6,094 nucleotides of DNA from Alphaproteobacteria bacterium (GTDB lineage: Bacteria; Pseudomonadota; Alphaproteobacteria; JABAAW01), in assembly GCA_014238625.1 (NCBI GenBank), contig JABAAS010000073.1, positions 1-6,094 of the forward strand. Direction: 5' to 3'. Of the stretch, positions 1 through 4,462 are shown piece by piece. A program made the position numbers and the translations under genes. Below the pieces are notes generated by a model. That model was not told where the DNA came from. It saw nothing but the letters and a program-made list of their open reading frames with translations, and made no database searches. Positions within the stretch are counted from its first letter, which is position 1. The number at the start of each line of letters is the position of its first letter.

Positions 1-495
1 AAGGCGCGAGTATTCGATAGCGAAGAGCTCGCTTATGCCGCCGTTTGCGATGGTGATTTTGAAGACGGCGAGGTCCTAGTTATACGCTACGAAGGTCCAC
101 GCGGTGGTCCTGGAATGCGCGAAATGTTGGCTACAACCGCAGCTCTATCAGGGCAAAACAGAGGCGACAAAGTCGCTCTGATAACCGATGGACGATTCTC
201 GGGCGCAACTAGAGGATTCTGCGTAGGGCATGTCGGACCAGAGGCAGCCGTCGGCGGCGCGATAGCCTTGCTCGAAAACGGCGATATGATCGCTATAGAC
301 GCAGATAAAGGAACTATCGAGGTCGAAGTCAGCGACGAAGAGCTGCAAAGCAGGCGAGAAAAATGGAGCGCTCCGAAACACGACTATCAATCGGGCGCTC
401 TATGGCGTTATGCGCAAACCGTAGGCTCGGCAGCAAAAGGAGCCGTAACACACCCCGGCGCAAAGCAAGAAACTCACCGCTACGATCTCATCTAA
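1..495 (+). CDS. ilvD: Dihydroxy-acid dehydratase, C-terminal part (partial, 5' end outside window)
   Basis: This is the last 164 codons of dihydroxy-acid dehydratase, which removes water from 2,3-dihydroxy-3-methylbutanoate or -pentanoate to give the 2-keto acid precursors of valine, leucine and isoleucine; it is a cytosolic Fe-S enzyme. Frame 1 is open from the first base to the TAA at 493-495. It carries two hallmark blocks of the IlvD/Edd family: RYEGPRGGPGMREM (from about base 88) and TDGRFSGATRG...GHVGPEA (bases 184-246). The serine of RFSG (199-201) is the residue proposed as catalytic base in this family. The Fe-S cysteines lie in the missing N-terminal part. The family is usually about 550-615 residues, so roughly 400 codons are cut off by the window edge, not by mutation. 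The related Edd (6-phosphogluconate dehydratase) is less likely, because the C-terminal wording matches IlvD. No clear terminator follows the stop. Confidence 0.95.
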   Translation, partial: KARVFDSEELAYAAVCDGDFEDGEVLVIRYEGPRGGPGMREMLATTAALSGQNRGDKVALITDGRFSGATRGFCVGHVGPEAAVGGAIALLENGDMIAIDADKGTIEVEVSDEELQSRREKWSAPKHDYQSGALWRYAQTVGSAAKGAVTHPGAKQETHRYDLI

Positions 496-573
496 ACTCT
501 AGTAAGTCTGGTCTACTACGATGGAGCGATAGGCAACTAGTTTGGTTGTAGCTATCAATGTATTACGCTATAG

Positions 574-623
574 GCTACATACTTGTATAAGTGTTGACTG
601 TGCTATATACTTGTATAAGTGTT
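574..623 (+). repeat. Two 22-bp direct repeats, 28-bp period, each with a short dyad
   Basis: Copies at 574-595 and 602-623 differ at one base only (C578 versus T606). Each contains the dyad ACTT-GTAT-AAGT (581-592 and 609-620). The heptamers CGCTATA (566-572) and TATAGCG (630-636) flank the pair as an inverted repeat. Paired near-identical dyads that overlap a promoter are the usual look of a repressor operator. No regulator gene is visible in the window, so the binding protein is unknown. Confidence 0.65.
583..611 (+). promoter_or_regulatory. Probable sigma70 promoter for the small coiled-coil gene
   Basis: TTGTAT (583-588) and TATACT (606-611) are separated by exactly 17 bp, predicting a start of transcription near 618 and a 5' leader of about 54 nt before the ATG at 672. 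The -35 box lies inside the dyad of the first direct repeat. The -10 box lies at the start of the second repeat, and that repeat's dyad covers the predicted start site. A protein bound to both copies would block RNA polymerase. This is inferred from sequence only. Confidence 0.5.
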
Positions 624-671
624 TTGATATATAGCGGAAGTGTTCTGTGTTGACAAGAGAGTGATTTCTAC

Positions 672-1004
672 ATGAAAAGTAGCGAACCTGAAAATAGAAT
701 CTTGCGAGCGGTAGGCAACACAATACTATATGGTGCTGCGGTTTGCACCATGTTTGCATTAATCGGTAGTGCGTTTTTCTGGTTGTCCTCGATTTACTTT
801 GAGACAAAACATAACAGCGAAAGTGTCAGCGCCATCAAAGAAGATTTGTCGTATATACGATCTGATTTGTCTGATTTAAAGAACGATGTTTCCGTATTGA
901 AAGACGATGTCGCGGTATTGAAAGAGGATGTCACGGTATTGAAAGAGGATGTAGAGGCAATCAAGGGTAAATTAAACTTACCAGAGCAACCAGTGAGCTT
1001 CTGA
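672..1004 (+). CDS. Small membrane-anchored coiled-coil protein, function unknown
   Basis: I do not recognise this 110-residue protein. Residues 1-14 are polar and include two arginines. Residues about 15-42 are hydrophobic and rich in Ala, Phe, Leu and Ile, which fits one transmembrane helix or an uncleaved signal anchor. Residues about 52-100 form a near-perfect heptad coiled coil with hydrophobic positions L59/I62, L66/L69, V73/L76, V80/L83, V87/L90 and V94/I97. The last heptads read as repeats of VLKEDV and are encoded by 21-bp DNA repeats. The likely form is a membrane-anchored oligomer with its acidic/basic rod on one side of the membrane. Start 672 is the first ATG after the promoter; the purine stretch AAGAGAGTG upstream is only a weak ribosome binding site. 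The gene stands alone between ilvD and the convergent pth. The surrounding AT-rich DNA and TTG/ATT-rich codons differ from ilvD, so recent acquisition is possible. It could also be a spurious ORF, but the helix-plus-heptad pattern argues against that. Confidence 0.7.
   Translation: MKSSEPENRILRAVGNTILYGAAVCTMFALIGSAFFWLSSIYFETKHNSESVSAIKEDLSYIRSDLSDLKNDVSVLKDDVAVLKEDVTVLKEDVEAIKGKLNLPEQPVSF
873..956 (+). repeat. 21-bp tandem repeat inside the coiled-coil gene (three good copies plus one degenerate)
   Basis: Units at 894-914, 915-935 and 936-956 share the core GTATTGAAAGASGATGT and each encodes one heptad (VLK-D/E-DV-x). A more diverged unit sits at 873-893 (DLKNDVS). Twenty-one bases equal one coiled-coil heptad, so gain or loss of a unit lengthens the rod without shifting the frame. 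Confidence 0.85.
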
Positions 1005-1019
1005 GCAACTGCCCGCGAC

Positions 1020-1053
1020 AAAAAGTAGGATTAAACTACGAGATAGCTCGTAG
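1020..1053 (-). terminator. Hairpin terminator downstream of pth
   Basis: CTACGAG (1036-1042) and CTCGTAG (1047-1053) form a perfect 7-bp stem with a 4-base loop. Read on the minus strand, the stem is followed by TTTAATCCTACTTTTTG, a loose T-rich tract, which fits Rho-independent termination of the gshB-pth transcript. On the plus strand no T-tract follows, so it is a poor terminator for the coiled-coil gene that ends at 1004. Confidence 0.6.
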
Positions 1054-1071
1054 CAACGAAACTTTAGTCGG

Positions 1072-1650
1072 CTAAGCTGCCTTGTCTAAGAATTTTGCAA
1101 CATTGTCTTGTTGCAACCCATCACTCGCATACAACATATCCATCTTGCTAGCGATGCGCTCGACAACCCCGTCGATAATCTCCTTCTCGTCAGAGCTAAA
1201 ACGACTCAAGACATAGTCTGTTACCGCAAAATTGCTAGCGGGACGACCAATCCCTACGCGCAAACGCCAATAATCGCGTCCGATAGCTGCATCGATACTA
1301 CGCAAGCCATTATGCCCGCCGTCCGAACCGCCGCGTTTAATCTTAACTCGCCCCAAGGCTAAATCTAGGTCGTCATGAATAACTAGCACTTCCTGCTTGC
1401 CCTTCTTGCGCAAAAACTGCGCGATTGGAACGCCAGAGCAATTCATATAGCTCATAGGCTTTAGCAGATAAATCTTCTCGCCATCCAGCTCATCTCGCTG
1501 TAACTCGCTATAGAGCAAAGCGTCTTTAAACAACCTACGCCAAGCAAACGAGTGCAACTCCGCCAGACGCTCTACTAGCGTAAAGCCTATATTGTGCCTC
1601 GTATTCTCGTAGCATTTATCTGGGTTGCCAAGCCCGACAAAAAAAGTCAC
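1072..1650 (-). CDS. pth: Peptidyl-tRNA hydrolase (bacterial Pth type)
   Basis: Pth cleaves the ester bond of peptidyl-tRNAs that have dropped off ribosomes, freeing the tRNA; it is a cytosolic and normally essential enzyme. The 192-residue protein opens with FFVGLGNP (N9), followed by NTRHNIGF (H19), LLKPMSYMN, HDDLDL (D93), GGSDGGHNGL and WRLRVGIGRP. N9, H19 and D93 correspond to the catalytic Asn10, His20 and Asp93 of the E. coli enzyme. I place the start at the GTG at 1648-1650: a strong GGAGG ribosome binding site (plus-strand CCTCC, 1658-1662) lies 7 nt upstream, and the protein then begins just before the GLGNP block, as in the family. The TTG at 1674 would put the ribosome binding site inside the gene. 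The length is normal. It lies 93 nt downstream of gshB on the same strand, with no clear terminator between them. Confidence 0.95.
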   Translation of the reverse strand: MTFFVGLGNPDKCYENTRHNIGFTLVERLAELHSFAWRRLFKDALLYSELQRDELDGEKIYLLKPMSYMNCSGVPIAQFLRKKGKQEVLVIHDDLDLALGRVKIKRGGSDGGHNGLRSIDAAIGRDYWRLRVGIGRPASNFAVTDYVLSRFSSDEKEIIDGVVERIASKMDMLYASDGLQQDNVAKFLDKAA

Positions 1651-1657
1651 CCTACTG

Positions 1658-1662
1658 CCTCC
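1658..1662 (-). promoter_or_regulatory. Ribosome binding site that fixes the pth start
   Basis: Minus-strand GGAGG lies 7 nt before the GTG at 1650. It is the strongest Shine-Dalgarno match seen at any gene start in the window and decides between GTG 1650 and the upstream TTG at 1674. Confidence 0.8.
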
Positions 1663-1743
1663 ACTATTGTTCAAAAATAGGCGTTTATGGTTTTTTAAGG
1701 TAAGTATCCTCTATTTTTAGCAAAAAAATGCAGGAAAGTCGAC

Positions 1744-2790
<1,047 letters not shown>

Positions 2791-2824
2791 GCTGTAAAAT
2801 GGCACTAAATAGCGCAAAAAACGA

Positions 2825-2873
2825 GATGTTTTTGCCTATGGGCGAGCTTATGTCTATAGGCGAAGGCAACATC
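2825..2873. repeat. Imperfect 49-bp inverted repeat between gshB and ssrA
   Basis: The outer arms are GATGTT (2825-2830) and AACATC (2868-2873). The inner arms are TTTGCCTAT (2831-2839) and ATAGGCGAA (2856-2864), which pair over 9 positions with one G-U. Bases 2865-2867 bulge and the loop spans 2840-2855. In a gshB transcript starting upstream this would be a leader hairpin. As DNA it is a dyad in a divergent promoter region. A weak minus-strand promoter, TTGTAG (2875-2880) 16 bp from TATAGA (2853-2858), overlaps it. No T-tract follows either arm, so it is probably not a terminator. Confidence 0.5.
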
Positions 2874-2903
2874 GCTACAAATAAGTAGACTATGGTCTAG
2901 AGG

Positions 2904-2932
2904 TTGTGAGAAAGGCGGGAATCTGCTAAAGT
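2904..2932 (+). promoter_or_regulatory. Probable ssrA promoter
   Basis: TTGTGA (2904-2909) and TAAAGT (2927-2932) are separated by 17 bp and predict a transcript start near 2939, about 77 nt before the CCA end of the acceptor piece. That distance suits the size of an alphaproteobacterial acceptor RNA. The -10 box is only a fair match to consensus. Confidence 0.45.
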
Positions 2933-2938
2933 GCTAGT

Positions 2939-3015
2939 GCCTTATGGCTATAGTGCTAAACAATGCGGCAGAATAGACGTTACGGACCCGGGGGCGGTAC
3001 CCGGCGCCTCCACCA
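2939..3015 (+). ncRNA. tmRNA acceptor piece
   Basis: The 3' end is well set by CCTCCACCA ending at 3015. The T stem pairs CCGGG (2988-2992) with CCCGG (3000-3004) and encloses a 7-base loop, GGCGGTA (2993-2999), which lacks the usual TTC...A pattern of a T loop. The 5' end is only estimated from the promoter and could be trimmed further by processing. Confidence 0.75.
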
Positions 3016-3065
3016 GTTCCTCTTCTAATGTCTCTAAACGATAGGAGCGAGGGAGAAGAAGTGGC
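3016..3065 (+). other. Intervening segment removed from the tmRNA precursor
   Basis: These 50 nt join the CCA end to the GGGGGCG start of the coding piece. CCA (3013-3015) can pair with TGG (3062-3064), and CTTCT (3022-3026) with AGAAG (3057-3061 or 3054-3058). The acceptor helix would therefore continue into a closed hairpin, as expected for a precursor cut by tRNA-processing enzymes. Confidence 0.7.
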
Positions 3066-3281
3066 GGGGGCGAAATAGATTCGACGTGCGTGGTAAAGGA
3101 CGCAAAGGCACTCGGTGGAGTCCCGCTGTTATCGGGCTAAATCAAAACGTGCAAACGATAATGCGCGTGTAGTTGCTCAAGCTGCGTAATAGTAGCAGAG
3201 CGACAACTGAGCTAAAGAATCAAAGGCAACTTCTGACTCGATAGCTCTAAAGTCCTAGACCAATACACAGGTTTAGGCGGG
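3066..3281 (+). ncRNA. tmRNA coding piece (3' end approximate)
   Basis: It starts GGGGGCGAAATAGATTCGACG, so the acceptor-stem strand is followed by the D-arm-like core. A CCCG/CGGG hairpin (3122-3125 with 3133-3136) ends 14 nt before the resume codon, in the place of pseudoknot 1. After the tag, GAGCTA/TAGCTC (3209-3214 with 3242-3247) and an 8-bp stem CCTAGACC/GGTTTAGG (3254-3261 with 3270-3277, one G-U) can form. I could not resolve which loops make pseudoknots. The 3' end lies somewhere between the last stem and the terminator. Confidence 0.75.
3151..3189 (+). CDS. tmRNA degradation-tag reading frame (ANDNARVVAQAA)
   Basis: The resume codon GCA at 3151 opens twelve codons, ANDNARVVAQAA, ending at TAA (3187-3189). 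ANDN at the front is the alphaproteobacterial pattern, and the terminal Ala-Ala is the ClpX recognition end. With the alanine carried by tmRNA itself, the full added peptide would be A-ANDNARVVAQAA. From memory, some rhizobial tags also end in VAQAA. The stop is followed by a second in-frame stop, TAG (3190-3192). The tag has no initiation codon because translation resumes there. Confidence 0.92.
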   Translation, partial: ANDNARVVAQAA

Positions 3282-3284
3282 GCT

Positions 3285-3320
3285 TGTCGGTGCCTGGCAA
3301 CAGAAACCGACACTCTTTTT
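3285..3320 (+). terminator. Intrinsic terminator of ssrA
   Basis: TGTCGGT (3285-3291) pairs with ACCGACA (3306-3312) in a 7-bp stem over a 14-nt loop that can itself fold (GCC/GGC, 3292-3294 with 3296-3298). CTC and five T residues (3316-3320) follow. The loop is large and three bases separate the stem from the T run, so termination may be incomplete. Confidence 0.65.
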
Positions 3321-3344
3321 AAAGAGGCAGAGGGGCGGACAAGA

Positions 3345-3395
3345 ATGAACGGCAAAGAAAGCAAGAGAAAAATACCAGGTAAAAACACCAGGTAA
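3345..3395 (+). CDS. Possible 16-codon leader ORF upstream of sspB
   Basis: ATG at 3345 follows a good AGAGGGG ribosome binding site (3329-3335, 9 nt spacing). It encodes a basic peptide starting MNGKESKRKIPG that stops at a TAA (3393-3395) made by the junction of repeat units 2 and 3. It may be chance: the region is purine-rich, so Shine-Dalgarno-like stretches are expected. No homologue is recognised. Confidence 0.25.
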   Translation: MNGKESKRKIPGKNTR

Positions 3396-3445
3396 AAACA
3401 CCAGGTAAAAACACCAGGTAAAAACACCAGGTAAAAATACCAGGG
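3368..3445 (+). repeat. Six tandem copies of a 13-bp repeat
   Basis: The units are 3368-3380, 3381-3393, 3394-3406, 3407-3419, 3420-3432 and 3433-3445. The four central units are identical, AAAAACACCAGGT. Both outer units carry T at position 6 (AAAAATACC...), and the last ends in GGG. A partial seventh copy (AAAAACAG) follows. Homogeneous centre and diverged ends are typical of replication slippage. The period is not a multiple of three, which agrees with a non-coding location. Confidence 0.95.
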
Positions 3446-3480
3446 AAAAACAGAGCAAGGCGAGGAATAGGGAACCGAAG

Positions 3481-4383
3481 ATGAAATCAACTCACGATAC
3501 TTTCGGATACTCCGCAATGATACACGAGGCTCTGCGTGGCGTCGTGCGCAAAGTCTTGCAAAAAACTCAAGACTTCGGAATGCCGCCCGAACATTACTTC
3601 TACATTACCTTCAAAACTATGGCGCAACAAGTAGTGCTACCCCTATACCTCAGGCAAAAATACCCCGAAAGCATGACCATCGTGTTGCAATACCAATTCC
3701 AGAATCTGCGAGTGGGCGAGAAAGGATTCTCCGTGGCTCTCGGATTCAGCGGTAAGTTCGAAAACCTATATATACCCTTCAGCGCAGTCGAGATGTTCTC
3801 AGACCCGAAAGCAGAACTCGTGCTTAGCTTTCAAGAAAATACTAAAGAAAAAACTCAAGATAATGCTCTAACCCCCAATCAAAAGAGCCTCGAGGATAAC
3901 AATAGCCAGACAAAAATTAGCAACCTCAAAACCGATAGCCATAGCTCGTCCAATAACCCGCCTAGATTTAATGCGCCCAATGGTTTAGCGGGCGATTCAA
4001 TTGGCAATCACACAAGTGGTTCAAGTAGCGATTCGAGCGGCGATGCGAATTGGCTAGGCACTATCTCATACGGCTTGCAAAAACCTCTGACAAATCAAAA
4101 AACGCCTAAAGATGCTAAACAAAGCAACCTCAAGCAAGTCGAAACAAAGGAGAAACGGGCTGGCGCAAAAGTGTTAGAATTCCCCGCTAAAAATACAAGC
4201 ATACGACAAGATAAACCAGCCACTGAGACGAAGAGTAAAAGCACTCGCAAAACAAAGCCCAGCAAGACGAATTCTAGCAAGACAAAGCCCAAAAATAAAA
4301 GCAACTTTGCTCCGCAAAGCGCAATCGAAGATAGCTCGCAAAGAAACCCTGAAGACTCTAATAACGATTCTCCTAGCCCCTAA
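3481..4383 (+). CDS. sspB: SspB-family ClpXP adaptor (alphaproteobacterial type) with a long low-complexity tail
   Basis: SspB binds the tmRNA degradation tag and tethers tagged proteins to the ClpX unfoldase of ClpXP. Residues 10-117 match the alphaproteobacterial SspB fold: YSAMIHEALRGVVRKVL (10-26), PPEHYFYITFKT (35-46), LRQKYPESMTIVLQYQF (57-73), FSVALGFSG (83-91) and IPFSAVEMFSDP (98-109). Residues 118-300 are a hydrophilic tail rich in Ser, Asn, Lys, Asp and Thr, including a Lys/Thr/Ser stretch at 250-275. Known relatives are about 160-180 residues and end in a short ClpX-binding peptide with a V-V/L core. Here AKVLEFPAK (229-237) resembles that motif but lies 63 residues from the end. 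The start at 3481 fits homologues and has AGGG 8 nt upstream. Gene context supports the call: ssrA lies immediately upstream on the same strand. The fumarase gene begins 79 nt downstream. Confidence 0.88.
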   Translation: MKSTHDTFGYSAMIHEALRGVVRKVLQKTQDFGMPPEHYFYITFKTMAQQVVLPLYLRQKYPESMTIVLQYQFQNLRVGEKGFSVALGFSGKFENLYIPFSAVEMFSDPKAELVLSFQENTKEKTQDNALTPNQKSLEDNNSQTKISNLKTDSHSSSNNPPRFNAPNGLAGDSIGNHTSGSSSDSSGDANWLGTISYGLQKPLTNQKTPKDAKQSNLKQVETKEKRAGAKVLEFPAKNTSIRQDKPATETKSKSTRKTKPSKTNSSKTKPKNKSNFAPQSAIEDSSQRNPEDSNNDSPSP

Positions 4384-4462
4384 CCAGAATCTAGCCAGCA
4401 TCTAAGCTAGTTCTTGGCTAACACCCAATAACATCTAGTGCAAAAGTGCGATAGACAAGTCC
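4384..4462 (+). other. sspB-fumarase intergenic spacer
   Basis: Seventy-nine bases with no convincing promoter. TAGCCA (4392-4397) and TGGCTA (4415-4420) can form a 6-bp stem over a 17-base loop, but no T-tract follows, so I do not call a terminator. The two genes may be cotranscribed. Confidence 0.4.

Larger units (their letters stand above)
2939..3320 (+). ncRNA. ssrA: Permuted two-piece tmRNA precursor
   Basis: tmRNA rescues ribosomes stalled on broken mRNAs: it enters as alanyl-tRNA, then serves as message for a degradation tag. Here the usual order is inverted, as in alphaproteobacteria. The 3' half of the tRNA-like domain, ending in CCA at 3013-3015, lies upstream of the 5' half, which starts GGGGGCG at 3066. 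The two halves pair as a 7-bp acceptor stem (3066-3072 with 3005-3011). It includes G-U at the third pair (G3068-U3009), the alanine identity mark, with A3012 as discriminator base. CGGAC before the T stem and ATTCGACG after the 5' strand match the conserved tRNA-like core. The boundaries of the precursor are inferred from the promoter (about 2939) and the terminator (3320). The gene order gshB (divergent), ssrA, sspB places the tag and its protease adaptor side by side. Confidence 0.93.
3321..3480 (+). other. T-poor leader upstream of sspB
   Basis: Only nine of these 160 bases are T, and A and G dominate. No -10-like hexamer is possible over most of it, so the sspB promoter is probably upstream, inside ssrA or reached by read-through of its terminator. 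Transcribed, it would be a largely unstructured, ribosome-accessible RNA. It contains the 13-bp repeat array and one possible leader ORF. AGGG (3469-3472), 8 nt before the sspB ATG, is the likely ribosome binding site; GAGGA (3462-3466) lies further off. Confidence 0.6.

Noticed and set aside
148..390. Minus-strand ORF across ilvD
   Set aside because: It is antisense to the conserved IlvD signature blocks and has no recognisable features.
1651..1674. TTG start at 1674 for pth
   Set aside because: It would put the strong GGAGG site inside the coding region and add eight residues ahead of a motif that normally sits at the N-terminus.
1673..1718. Inverted repeat AAAAATAG/CTATTTTT between pth and gshB as a terminator
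   Set aside because: All A/T except one pair, with a 30-base loop; such a stem is unstable and expected by chance in an AT-rich spacer.
2791..2817. TTG start at 2817 for gshB, adding nine residues
   Set aside because: It gives a longer leader than homologues, uses a rare start codon and has no ribosome binding site. The ATG at 2790 is preferred, though it also lacks a strong site.
2881..3015. A tRNA gene, because of the T-stem-like hairpin and CCA
   Set aside because: There is no anticodon arm or matching 5' acceptor strand upstream; the partner strand lies downstream at 3066, which identifies a permuted tmRNA.
3368..3445. CRISPR array or replication iterons
   Set aside because: The units are only 13 bp and directly adjacent, with no spacers, so it is not CRISPR. 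Iterons are usually longer and lie beside a rep gene or DnaA boxes, none of which is present.
3212..3517. Minus-strand ORF with a repeated Phe/Leu/Trp/Tyr-rich 13-residue pattern across the 13-bp array
   Set aside because: It is the antisense reading of the 13-bp repeat: 39 bp (three units) equals 13 residues, and the T-poor plus strand simply removes stop codons on the other strand. It also overlaps the 5' end of sspB and the tmRNA.
4392..4420. Terminator after sspB
   Set aside because: The stem is only 6 bp over a 17-base loop and is followed by ACACCCAA with no T run.
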